This document shows, piece after piece, positions 1-7,700 of a DNA stretch of 64,000 nucleotides (within the stretch, counting starts at the first letter, position 1; the number at the start of each line of letters is the position of its first letter). The notes beneath the pieces were generated by a model that did no database searches, was not told the DNA's origin, and saw only the letters and a list, made by a program, of their open reading frames with translations. Origin of the DNA: Nocardia elegans NBRC 108235 (GTDB lineage: Bacteria > Actinomycetota > Actinomycetes > Mycobacteriales > Mycobacteriaceae); the NCBI RefSeq assembly GCF_001612845.1, contig NZ_BDBF01000014.1, positions 62,001 to 126,000 on the forward strand. Direction: 5' to 3'. The translations under genes and the position numbers were made by a program.

Positions 1-933
1 GCCCATACCGTCGCCTGCGCTGAAGTTTCCGGTCGAGTTCGTCACCACCACGGGGTCACCCTTCTGCGCGTTCTCGAAGAACCACTGGGCGTCCTCGGTG
101 CTGACGTTCAGGCAGCCGTGGCTGGAGTCGGACACACCCTGCTGGGCGAGCGACCACGGGGCGGCGTGCACGAAGATGCCGCTGTTGGACAGCCGGGTCG
201 CGTACTCGACCTCGAGCTTGTAGCCCTGCGGATCGGTGATCGGAACCCCGTAGGTCGAGGAGTCCATGATCATCTTCCGGTTCTTCTCCCCGACGTAGTA
301 GGTGCCGTTGGGGGTTTCGTGGTCCTTCTTGCCCATCGAGGTCGGCATGGTCTTGATGACCTCGCCGTTGCGGGTGACGGTGATCATGTGGGTCGCGTCG
401 TCGGCCGTGGCGACGACCGCATCGCCCACCTTGTAGGCGACCTTGGTGCCGCCGGCCTCGACGGTGATGTCGGAGTTGGCGGGCCAGAACTCCTCCGGCC
501 GCCACCGCACCTGCTTGTCACCGCGCCAGTAGAAGTGGCCGTGCGTGGCATTGCTGGAGGTGATCCGGATGGCCTTCTCAGCCGCGGCGTGGTCGCCGAC
601 CGGATCCTTGAAGTTGATGATGATGGGCTGCGCGACGCCGACCACGTCGCCGTCGCCGGGGCTGATGCTCGGCGCGGCGAAATTCGCCTGCGGCAGCGGC
701 GGCGGGTTCTTCACCGGCGCGGCACCGGGCTCGGGCTGCGGCGCCTGCACGACAGCGGGAGCGCCGGGAACGTCGGGTCCGCCGGGCCACAGCGGCGCTG
801 CCGAGGCGGGGGCCATCGCGATGGCACCGGCGGCGGTCACCGCCAGGGAGGTCGCCGCGAGGGCTAGCAGGCCGGTCCGCTTGGGCAGGCTGGTCTCGTC
901 CCGAACGGGCTTCCGACAGGTTGTGGTGCGCAC
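1..933 (-). CDS. L,D-transpeptidase (YkuD family), 3' end outside window
   Basis: Exported peptidoglycan cross-linking enzyme that forms 3-3 bonds between meso-diaminopimelate residues (family knowledge). The 311 visible codons show an N-terminal hydrophobic signal/anchor (about residues 22-45), a proline/alanine linker, an Ig-like region and the YkuD domain. The catalytic signature SSHGCLN lies near the left edge, so only the extreme C-terminus is missing. GTG at 933 is chosen because a GGGAGAGGA ribosome site lies about 10 nt upstream. An upstream in-frame GTG at 954 is possible. The order resembles mycobacterial LdtB-type enzymes, but the exact paralogue cannot be decided here. Confidence 0.9.
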   Translation of the reverse strand, partial: MRTTTCRKPVRDETSLPKRTGLLALAATSLAVTAAGAIAMAPASAAPLWPGGPDVPGAPAVVQAPQPEPGAAPVKNPPPLPQANFAAPSISPGDGDVVGVAQPIIINFKDPVGDHAAAEKAIRITSSNATHGHFYWRGDKQVRWRPEEFWPANSDITVEAGGTKVAYKVGDAVVATADDATHMITVTRNGEVIKTMPTSMGKKDHETPNGTYYVGEKNRKMIMDSSTYGVPITDPQGYKLEVEYATRLSNSGIFVHAAPWSLAQQGVSDSSHGCLNVSTEDAQWFFENAQKGDPVVVTNSTGNFSAGDGMG

Positions 934-1240
934 AGCCGTTTCGTCCTCTCCCACCTAGATCGCGCGCCACGGCGCACAGGAATATTCGCGCGCGGGTGCG
1001 CGAATGGTCTATCAGGCCCCGGCCCGGCATCCATTACTACATCTCTCGCCGACATCGGCCAATTGTGTTCCGGCAGTTATGAAGTCCGCATCGCGCGTGT
1101 GTGATGCGTCACCAGGGGTCGCCGGCGTAGTGGTGACAGGGTGAAAGTCCCGTTCGCATCGGCGAGTCGGATTCGAGGTCGGGGCGGGCGGACGACAGTC
1201 GGATCGATACCCAGCAAACCTCATTGTGAGACAAATCACT
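934..1240. other. Intergenic region, ldt leader and P450 tail
   Basis: This 307-nt stretch holds no convincing gene. Two dyads are visible: ATTCGCGC/GCGCGAAT at 984-1005, in the leader of the transpeptidase gene, and GTCACCA/TGGTGAC at 1108-1137, which could be a weak terminator for the P450 gene. Confidence 0.4.
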
Positions 1241-2653
1241 TCACGGGTGGCGGATTCCCTCCACAGTGAAGCGGATTCCGCGGTGTGGACCGGTCGCGAT
1301 GTTGCGCGGCACCGAGCGCGGAATTCGGCCATGACGATAGCGCGGGAGCAGCGACAACTCGACTCGGGAAACGATGGTGGCGAGCGCGATCCGCAGCTCG
1401 TAGTCGGCCAGGGTGGCGCCGAGACAGCGGCGATGCCCGCCGCCGTAGGGCAGGTATTCGAACGGCCCGTACCGGCGATCCAGGAACCGCTCCGGCCGGA
1501 ACCGCTCGGGCTCGTCCCACGTACCGGGATCCGAGTGCACGAGCGGAATCACGACCCCCATCGTGTCCCCTTCGGCCAATTCCACTCCGCACACCGTGTG
1601 CGGTCCGGTCAACCGCCGCAGCACGATCGGCACCGGCGGATGCAATCGCAGCGTCTCCTGACATACGGCATTCAGATACGGCAGACCGGCCAGATCCTCG
1701 GGATCTGCGTCGGGCCCAACGGCACTCAGTTCGGCGCGCAGCCGGGCCAGCACGCCGCGGTCGCGGTGCAGCCGGAACAGCGCCCACACCAGACTCGTGG
1801 CAGTGGTTTCGTGACCGGCCACCAACAGGGTGCGCAGTTGTTCGCGCAGATCGGCGTCGCTCACCCCGCTGCCGTCCTCGTAGCGGGCGCTCGACAGCAC
1901 GCCCAGCGCGCCGTCATCGGGCGTACCGGTAGCCCGCCGCGCGCCGATGTCGGCGTCGAGCAACTCGTCCAGCCGGGTGCGCGCCCGGGCGAATCTGTCC
2001 CACGGCGACATGCCGAATGCGCTGCGCCGCAAGGCGGGAACGAGCATCAGCGGTCCGGTGAAGGCGGTGAGGAATTCTCCGACCGCCGCGGTGTAGGTGT
2101 CACGCCGGAGCGGGTCGTCGGCGCCGAAGATCAGCGTGAGGATCACCCGCAGCGTCAGCGCTCGCGCCGCCAACCGCGCATCGATCACCGTCCCCGGCAG
2201 CCACGCCGGACCGGTGCCGGTGCCGGCGAGCTCGTCGCGAGTGCTGTCCCGAATTACCGTGCCGTACTGCGCAATTCGGGCGCGATGAAATGCGGGCGCC
2301 AGCAAAGTGCGGTCGTTGCGATGGCGCTGATCACGAGCGAGTATCAATGAGGCCGAACCGATAAGCGGTTCAATGGGATTCGGTTGCGGCGGATGCAGAA
2401 TTCCGATCGGCGACCGGAGTAATTCCTTTGTGCCACCGGGTGTTCCTGTGAACAATACCGCGCCGAATCCCGGGAAGCGGACCAGAAACGGGTCGCCGTC
2501 GCGCGCGCGACGCAGCCGGAAGTACCGATCGAAATCGATTCCGGCCGCCAGCGCGTGCGCCGCGACCCACCGCGGCTGCCGGGGCGCGGCCCGTTCGCCG
2601 GAAATCTGCGGTGTGCGGTCCCGGCCTGCTGTTGCTGCGCGCATACCCAGCAC
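1241..2653 (-). CDS. Cytochrome P450
   Basis: Haem-thiolate monooxygenase of about 470 residues. Visible motifs are the I-helix AGHETT (279-284), the K-helix ETLR (333-336), PERF (387-390) and the haem loop PYGGGHRRCLG with Cys410. A tyrosine replaces the usual phenylalanine at the start of that loop. The substrate cannot be told. It lies 50 nt downstream of a serine hydrolase on the same strand, so the two are probably co-transcribed. The GTG at 2653 and the ATG at 2644 both lack a good ribosome site, so the start is uncertain. Redox partners are not adjacent. Confidence 0.92.
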   Translation of the reverse strand: MLGMRAATAGRDRTPQISGERAAPRQPRWVAAHALAAGIDFDRYFRLRRARDGDPFLVRFPGFGAVLFTGTPGGTKELLRSPIGILHPPQPNPIEPLIGSASLILARDQRHRNDRTLLAPAFHRARIAQYGTVIRDSTRDELAGTGTGPAWLPGTVIDARLAARALTLRVILTLIFGADDPLRRDTYTAAVGEFLTAFTGPLMLVPALRRSAFGMSPWDRFARARTRLDELLDADIGARRATGTPDDGALGVLSSARYEDGSGVSDADLREQLRTLLVAGHETTATSLVWALFRLHRDRGVLARLRAELSAVGPDADPEDLAGLPYLNAVCQETLRLHPPVPIVLRRLTGPHTVCGVELAEGDTMGVVIPLVHSDPGTWDEPERFRPERFLDRRYGPFEYLPYGGGHRRCLGATLADYELRIALATIVSRVELSLLPRYRHGRIPRSVPRNIATGPHRGIRFTVEGIRHP

Positions 2654-2703
2654 ACGAGACAGCCCGGTCCCGGGTTCGAAGCGGTACGCCGTCCCGCGCG
2701 CCG

Positions 2704-3954
2704 TCAGCCGAGTGCCGCGCGGGCCTCCGCGGCCAATCGGGCCAGGCGCCCGTCTCCGATCGTATTCAGCGAATTGCCCAGCCGATTGGTGACGAAGGCG
2801 ACCGACATGCCCGATTCCGGATCGGCGAACGCACCGGAACCACCCACGCCGTAGTGGCCGAACGCCCGGCGCAGCGGACGCCGGGAAGCGATCGGCGGCC
2901 GGTGGTATCCCAGCGTGAACGGTACGGGTACGCCGATCACGTAGTCGCGATGTTCGCTGCGTTGCACATGGTTGACGTACTCGATGGTTTCCGGGCGCAG
3001 CAGCGGTTCGCTCCAGGTCCCGTCCGGCAGCAGCACCCGCCCTTCATTCGCGAGGGCGCCGTACATCCGGGCCAGGGCGCGAGCGGAGAACACCCCGTTG
3101 AAGCCGGGCATCACCGCGTCGTGGACGCGCGGATCGCCGACCAGCACATCGAAGCCGGCCGGCATCCCGGCCTCGGCGATCGCACCGACCGTGCGGCTGC
3201 GGGCGATGACCTTCGAGGCGGTATCCCAGCGCAGACCGGGGATCCGCAACCGGGGGAAGGTGCGGGCGATGCGGTGCCGCTCGGATTCGGGTACCCGGTA
3301 CCAGAACTCCTCGGTCTGCAGTGGTTCGGCGATCTCGTGCCGCAACACCTCGGTGAACGGCTCGCCGGTCGCGCGCTGCACGATTTCGGCGACCAGCCAG
3401 CCGAAGGTGACCGCGTGATATCCCGACCCTTGCAACCGGCGCGGATCCGGTTCGGCGGCCGCCAGCGCCGCGATCATCGCGTCGTAGTCGAGAATGCCGT
3501 CGGCGTCGGCGGCCAGGCCGCGCACCTTGTGCAGTCCCGCGCGATGGGTGAGCACCTCGCGCACGGTGATGTCCTGTTTGCCGTTCGCGGCGAACTCCGG
3601 CCAGTATTCGGCCACCGGGGCGTCGTAATCGACCAGTCCGCGTTCGGCGATCCGATGCAGCACCGTGGTTACCACACCCTTGCCGGTGGAGAAGCTCAAC
3701 GCCACCGTGTCGGACTGCCAGCGCTGATCCGGCGCCGACCATCCGGCCCACACATCGACGACGGGCTGCCCGTGCAGAAAGATCGCGAAGGCGCCCCCGC
3801 CCCGGTTGGGTCGCGGGAACAGCCGGAAGAAATGGTGCACGACCGGCACGAATCGCGGGTCGATGACCATCTGCGGTGCGTCGTCGGTCTCGGCGGCCTG
3901 TGCCACCCGCGCCGCTTCTACCTCGGCTGCCTGCTCCGATCGTGCCGGATCCAC
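2704..3954 (-). CDS. Beta-lactamase-fold serine hydrolase (class C/esterase family)
   Basis: A 416-residue protein of the serine beta-lactamase-like superfamily, which includes esterases and D-amino-acid peptidases. The nucleophile motif STGK (SxxK, Ser89-Lys92), a YHAV segment in the second-motif position and a C-terminal HYGVGGSG (third-motif equivalent of KTG) are visible. GTG at 3954 is chosen because AGGAGG lies about 10 nt upstream. The longer frame back to 4146 would run into the next gene's tail and looks non-coding. No signal peptide is evident, so it is probably cytoplasmic and an esterase rather than a drug-resistance enzyme. A P450 gene follows by 50 nt. Confidence 0.88.
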   Translation of the reverse strand: MDPARSEQAAEVEAARVAQAAETDDAPQMVIDPRFVPVVHHFFRLFPRPNRGGGAFAIFLHGQPVVDVWAGWSAPDQRWQSDTVALSFSTGKGVVTTVLHRIAERGLVDYDAPVAEYWPEFAANGKQDITVREVLTHRAGLHKVRGLAADADGILDYDAMIAALAAAEPDPRRLQGSGYHAVTFGWLVAEIVQRATGEPFTEVLRHEIAEPLQTEEFWYRVPESERHRIARTFPRLRIPGLRWDTASKVIARSRTVGAIAEAGMPAGFDVLVGDPRVHDAVMPGFNGVFSARALARMYGALANEGRVLLPDGTWSEPLLRPETIEYVNHVQRSEHRDYVIGVPVPFTLGYHRPPIASRRPLRRAFGHYGVGGSGAFADPESGMSVAFVTNRLGNSLNTIGDGRLARLAAEARAALG

Positions 3955-4033
3955 CGTGTGCCGACCTCCTGCCGCCGCATGCCGCGGCGTCGTTACCCCT
4001 ACCCGCCAGCGTAGGACAGCCCGGGAATCGTGC

Positions 4034-4555
4034 TCAATGTGCGGCCGGGACCTGCCACATTCCGATCGGCGTCGCGAGACAGAGCGCGCCCGTTCGGGAA
4101 TCCCATGCCAGCGCCGCCGAGCCGAGACAGACCGTGCTGCGCTCACCCGAGACCACCTGCGCCTGTGAGCCGTTCATCGCGAAGGAGAGTCCGATCCGGC
4201 CGGGTACATCCTCCGCGGCGAGGGAGGTGAAGGCGAAGGCGTCGGGACCCATACCGACAGCGACCGGCAGTCCGGCAGCGCCCTCACTGGCCCCGATTCC
4301 GCCGCCGGCGCCCACGCCGAGGGCGATCGCACCCGCGGTTGCCTTGGCATAGCCGACGCCATCGATTCCCGCCGACCGAGCGTGCCCGGAATCGTCGCCC
4401 ATCGCCCGGCATGCCGTGGGACCGGCGACGATCGTCATATCGCGGTTGCGGTCGGCATCGCAGTGCACGGCGGTTGCCGAGGCGGTGCCGGTGGCCCAGC
4501 ACACCGCGGCCCCGGCCGCGACGGCCCCACCTGTAATCGCGCTCATCACCTTCAC
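4034..4555 (-). CDS. Small secreted protein of unknown function
   Basis: A 173-residue protein with an N-terminal signal peptide (Ala/Val-rich core, residues 5-28). The mature part is rich in Gly and Ala, with a central stretch of small residues around 75-100 and several cysteines that could form disulfides in the cell envelope. GTG at 4555 follows an AAAGGAG ribosome site. It resembles short exported proteins of unknown function found in Nocardia and relatives, possibly the DUF6764 group, but I cannot confirm this by eye. A hairpin terminator upstream (4654-4696) separates it from the protease gene. Confidence 0.75.
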   Translation of the reverse strand: MKVMSAITGGAVAAGAAVCWATGTASATAVHCDADRNRDMTIVAGPTACRAMGDDSGHARSAGIDGVGYAKATAGAIALGVGAGGGIGASEGAAGLPVAVGMGPDAFAFTSLAAEDVPGRIGLSFAMNGSQAQVVSGERSTVCLGSAALAWDSRTGALCLATPIGMWQVPAAH

Positions 4556-4653
4556 GGAGTGCTCCTTTCGGGCCGGCAGCCCTCACCATAACCGCACCCT
4601 GCGGCGGCCGACCCGATCCGCGCCGCGCGGCCGGCCCCGCCCCGGGCACGGAA

Positions 4654-4696
4654 AACGGGCGGCGACTCCGGTGTGATACCCGAATCGCCGCCCGTT
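4654..4696 (-). terminator. Hairpin terminator after the secreted protease gene
   Basis: Perfect 12-bp inverted repeat AACGGGCGGCGA / TCGCCGCCCGTT with a 19-nt loop. It starts 22 nt after the protease stop codon (4719) on the minus strand. Confidence 0.75.
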
Positions 4697-4718
4697 ACAA
4701 GGGTCGTCGTGCCGCCGA

Positions 4719-5390
4719 TCAGATCGGCGCGAAGCCCGCCCCGGCGCCACCGTGCGCATTCATGTCGTTGACGATCGCCGACATGTTGGTGCCGACCTCG
4801 GGCCCGAAGCAGGCCACCGCCAGATAGGCGTTCACCATGCCGACCAGGGTGGTGCCGATGACGACGGGGGCGCCGGAGTCGCCCTCGACGACACACATCT
4901 CGGCCCACGTCTCGTCGGTCTGGAAGACGTCGCCGAAGGCCAGGCCACACGTGTTACCGGTGGTCCGGCCTTCCTTGCAGATGATGCTGGGGAACTGGGC
5001 CGGTGCCCCGATCCCGGTGATCGTCACATTGCCGATGCGATTGACCGGAGTGACGTGACCCGGATCGAACTGGATGACCGCATAGTCCAGGTCGTGGTTG
5101 GAATAGACGAAATGTCCGATCACGCCCGCGCCGCGGTCCTGTTCGGACCACACCTCGGAACCCGCCTCGCCGCAGTGACCGGCGGTCAGGCCGACCAGGC
5201 GGCCACCGGCGTCGTGCCCGATGGTCGTGACGGTGCACTCGAACTGGTTGTCGATGATGATGCCGGAGCCGCCGCCGATCACCGGCGATCCGGGACCGGC
5301 TTGCGCGACCCCCGCGCCCGTCCCGAGCAGCGCCGCGCCCAGAGCTACGGCGAAGGCGGCATGAGCCGCCCTGACGAGTTTGTTGAACAT
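4719..5390 (-). CDS. Secreted chymotrypsin-like serine protease (S1 family)
   Basis: A 223-residue exported protein with a signal peptide whose likely cleavage site follows AQA (residues 29-31). The catalytic triad is visible: His72 in TAGHC, Asp102 in DLDYAVI and Ser172 in EGDSGAP. Paired cysteines near the His and Ser motifs match the disulfides of small actinobacterial S1 proteases. The mature part is about 190 residues with no long pro-region, so activation may not need a chaperone-like propeptide. ATG 5390 directly follows GGAGGGAA and gives a clean signal peptide. An upstream GTG at 5417 would add nine residues. A terminator follows at 4654-4696. Confidence 0.9.
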   Translation of the reverse strand: MFNKLVRAAHAAFAVALGAALLGTGAGVAQAGPGSPVIGGGSGIIIDNQFECTVTTIGHDAGGRLVGLTAGHCGEAGSEVWSEQDRGAGVIGHFVYSNHDLDYAVIQFDPGHVTPVNRIGNVTITGIGAPAQFPSIICKEGRTTGNTCGLAFGDVFQTDETWAEMCVVEGDSGAPVVIGTTLVGMVNAYLAVACFGPEVGTNMSAIVNDMNAHGGAGAGFAPI

Positions 5391-5877
5391 TTCCCTCCAG
5401 ACGTCGGAAGTCCGCACGATATCAGCCTTGTCGTACTACATCCTTGCAGTTGTCGGGCCCGAACGCGCCCGGTATGCGCATGCAGTTTGCTGGATCGATG
5501 CCGTGGCCGCGCGACGACACGTACGAGGCCGACGAGATGCGACACCTGCACACGACGACCGCTGTTTCGCGGGTACTCGCTATAGGCTTTCGTCAGTATT
5601 CGGGGCAAATCTTAATAACGAGAATTTTAATCCGATAAAACAGGTATCGGATCTCGAGTTGGACATTCGATCAGTAAACTAGAACGTGTTCTAGGAAATG
5701 GTCGTGTTCTTTGTGATCGATACCAGTCGGGTGCGCCCGATCACAGGCCCGGAACCAACGTGATCTGGGTCTATGACCACAGCCACACTTTGTGGTGTGT
5801 TTTTCCTAACTCCGTAGTAAGGTGCCTCAAGCGAAACAGTCGTCGGGGCGGGTAACCGGCGTCGAGAGGGGTAGCCA
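5391..5877. other. Regulatory intergenic region between protease and mce operon
   Basis: A relatively AT-rich divergent promoter region of about 490 nt with no gene. It holds the KstR-type box at 5680-5693 and further dyads: CCGATA/TATCGG (5632-5650), TGTGATCG/CGATCACA with an 18-nt spacer (5712-5745), and nested ACCACA/TGTGGT arms near 5776-5796. The density of dyads suggests several regulators or a folded leader for the mce transcript. Confidence 0.6.
5680..5693. promoter_or_regulatory. KstR-type operator
   Basis: TAGAACGTGTTCTA matches the KstR consensus TnnAACnnGTTnnA at every defined base and is part of a 16-bp perfect palindrome (5679-5694). KstR is the TetR-family repressor of cholesterol catabolism and sterol import genes in mycobacteria and rhodococci. 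The site lies about 185 bp upstream of yrbEA. Function here is inferred from the match. Confidence 0.75.
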
Positions 5878-6750
5878 GTGCAAGTCACCAACGGTCCGGA
5901 CGGGTCGGGGGCAATTAGTTCACCATCGAGAATGAGTGCCGCGGCGGACTGGACGAAGGCGTACTGGCAGGATCATCCCAAGCGGTCTCTCGAGACCTTC
6001 GGCCGACAGATCACGATGGGCTTCTCGGCGGTCGCGGAACTGTTCGTCGCCATCTTCCGTCGTCGCTTCCCGTTCGGTGAATTCGTGCGGCAGTGCGCAT
6101 TCATGGCCAGCGTCGCAGCGGCCCCCACCTTGCTGGTCGCAATTCCGATCGGCGTCATCGTCTCCATTCAGGTCGGTTCGGTCGCGCAGCAGGTCGGCGC
6201 CACCTCCTTCATCGGCGCGGCCAACGGGCTGGGCATCATTCAGCAGGGTGCGCCGCTGGTCACCTCGCTGATGATCGCCGGCGCCGTCGGCTCGGCCATC
6301 TGCGCCGACCTCGGCTCTCGCACCATCCGCGAGGAGATCGACGCCATGAAGGTCATGGGTGTCGACCCGATGCGCCGGCTGGTGGCCCCCCGGCTCGGCG
6401 CCGCCATGCTGGTGTCGGTGCTGCTGTGTGGCTTCGTGATCTTCGTCGGCTTCCTGACCGGCTACATCTTCAACATCTTCGCCCAGAACGGCACCCCCGG
6501 CTCCTATATCGGCACATTCGCGTCGTTCGCGGTGACCAGCGATTTGCTGGTGGCGTTGATCAAATCGCTGATCTTCGGCCTGCTGGCCGCGATCATCGCG
6601 TGTGATTCGGGCTTGAACACTCGCGGCGGCCCGGGCGGTGTCGCGAACTCGGTCAACACCGCCGTGGTGCTGTCCGCGCTGATGCTGTTCGGCACGAATC
6701 TGATCATCACGCAGATCTACAACGCCCTGTTCCCCCCACAGATGGTTTGA
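5878..6750 (+). CDS. yrbEA: YrbE-type permease A of Mce transporter
   Basis: Integral membrane permease (MlaE family) of an Mce lipid/sterol importer, 290 residues. It shows about five hydrophobic segments and the conserved cytoplasmic motif SRTIREEIDAMKVMGVDP around residues 141-158, which couples the permease to the MceG ATPase. GTG 5878 follows a GAGAGGGG ribosome site. An internal ATG at 5932 is an alternative. It is first in a tightly packed operon, with yrbEB starting 4 nt after its stop. The C-terminus differs from the Mce1/Mce4 YrbEA sequences I can recall, so the mce4 assignment rests on the KstR box. No mceG is in the window. Confidence 0.93.
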   Translation: MQVTNGPDGSGAISSPSRMSAAADWTKAYWQDHPKRSLETFGRQITMGFSAVAELFVAIFRRRFPFGEFVRQCAFMASVAAAPTLLVAIPIGVIVSIQVGSVAQQVGATSFIGAANGLGIIQQGAPLVTSLMIAGAVGSAICADLGSRTIREEIDAMKVMGVDPMRRLVAPRLGAAMLVSVLLCGFVIFVGFLTGYIFNIFAQNGTPGSYIGTFASFAVTSDLLVALIKSLIFGLLAAIIACDSGLNTRGGPGGVANSVNTAVVLSALMLFGTNLIITQIYNALFPPQMV

Positions 6751-6754
6751 GCCG

Positions 6755-7618
6755 GTGTCGTCAACTTATGTTCCGCCGCTACTGCGGCCTCTGCAGCGGA
6801 TCCGCAGCTCCGCCGGCGCCCCGCGGGACTGGCTCGCGCGGGTCGGTCACCAGGTCTTCTTCTTCCTGCGCTCGATCGGCTCGATGCCGTTGGCGCTCAA
6901 GCACTATCCGAAGGAAGTCTGGCGGCTGCTCTCGGACGTCACCTGGGGTAACGGCAGCCTGATCGTCGGTGGTGGCACCATCGGCGTGGTTCTGATCCTC
7001 AGTGCCTTCGGCGGTATGACCGTCGCCATCCAGGGCTACACCTCGCTGAATCTGCTCGGCTTGAGCCCGCTGACCGGTGCGATTTCCGCCTTCGCGACCA
7101 CGCGTGAACTCGGGCCCATGCTCGCCACCCTCGCATTCGCCGCACAGGCGGGCTGCCGCTTCACCGCCCAGCTGGGTTCGATGCGCATCGCCGAGGAGAT
7201 CGACGCGCTGGAGTCGCAGGCGATCCGGCCGCTGCCCTATCTGGTCAGCACCCGGATGATCGCGGCGATGATCGCGATCGTGCCGCTGTACTGCCTGGCG
7301 CTGCCGGTCGCCTACCTGTCGTGTTCCATCACGGTCGGGTTCATCGGCGGCACGGCCTCGGGCACCTTCCAGCACTACTTCTATCAATTCCTGGTACCGC
7401 ACGACGTGCTGTGGTCGTTGCTGAAAGCCATTCTCTTCGTGGCGATCACGACCTTCATCCAGTGCTACTACGGCTTCTTCGCCTCGGGTGGTCCCGAGGG
7501 CGTCGGTGTGGCCGCGGGCCGTGCGATCAAGCTCTGCATCATCGCGGTCGTCTTCGCCGACCTGTTCATGACGCTGGCCATCTGGGGCGTGAACCCGGGC
7601 ATCAGGATCTCGGGATAG
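6755..7618 (+). CDS. yrbEB: YrbE-type permease B of Mce transporter
   Basis: Second MlaE-family permease subunit, 287 residues, partner of YrbEA in the inner membrane. The coupling motif AEEIDALESQAIRPLPYLV is present around residues 147-165, and the hydrophobic segments match the family. GTG 6755 starts 4 nt after the yrbEA stop, which suggests translational coupling. The stop at 7618 lies inside the AGGAGG of the unusual leader element that precedes mceA. Confidence 0.93.
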   Translation: MSSTYVPPLLRPLQRIRSSAGAPRDWLARVGHQVFFFLRSIGSMPLALKHYPKEVWRLLSDVTWGNGSLIVGGGTIGVVLILSAFGGMTVAIQGYTSLNLLGLSPLTGAISAFATTRELGPMLATLAFAAQAGCRFTAQLGSMRIAEEIDALESQAIRPLPYLVSTRMIAAMIAIVPLYCLALPVAYLSCSITVGFIGGTASGTFQHYFYQFLVPHDVLWSLLKAILFVAITTFIQCYYGFFASGGPEGVGVAAGRAIKLCIIAVVFADLFMTLAIWGVNPGIRISG

Positions 7619-7690
7619 GAGGACCGGTGAATCACAATGCGAAGCCCGTTCGCCGGGCCGACCGGGTGCGGGTGTCCCGCATGGATACAG
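7617..7690 (+). ncRNA. Unrecognised structured leader element, copy A (before mceA)
   Basis: This 74-nt element is repeated at 21822-21895. It starts with AGGAGG and a GTG micro-ORF. It then forms hairpin 1, GCCCG(TTCGC)CGGGC at 7644-7658, and hairpin 2, TGCGGG(TGT)CCCGCA at 7667-7681. Both stems are identical to copy B while the loops differ, and a one-base difference in loop 1 changes the reading frame. Conservation is therefore of RNA shape rather than peptide. No family is recognised. Confidence 0.6.
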
Positions 7691-7698
7691 GGGCCTGA
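7627..7698 (+). CDS. 23-codon micro-ORF upstream of mceA
   Basis: Starts at GTG with a perfect AGGAGG 4 nt upstream and ends at TGA 2 nt before the mceA ATG, so it could couple mceA translation to its own. The predicted peptide starts MNHNAKPVRR. The other copy (21832-21906) starts MSHTAKPAR and then diverges through a frame change. The peptide itself is therefore probably not the conserved object. Confidence 0.5.
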   Translation: MNHNAKPVRRADRVRVSRMDTGA

Positions 7699-7700
7699 AT

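Noticed and set aside
5380..5682. Plus-strand ORFs of 64-100 codons upstream of the mce operon
   Set aside because: They overlap the protease start, lack ribosome sites and show no protein-like pattern. The region looks regulatory.
7627..7698. Treating the two micro-peptides as a conserved protein family
   Set aside because: The reading frame shifts between copies because of a one-base indel while RNA stems stay identical, so the peptide is not what is conserved.
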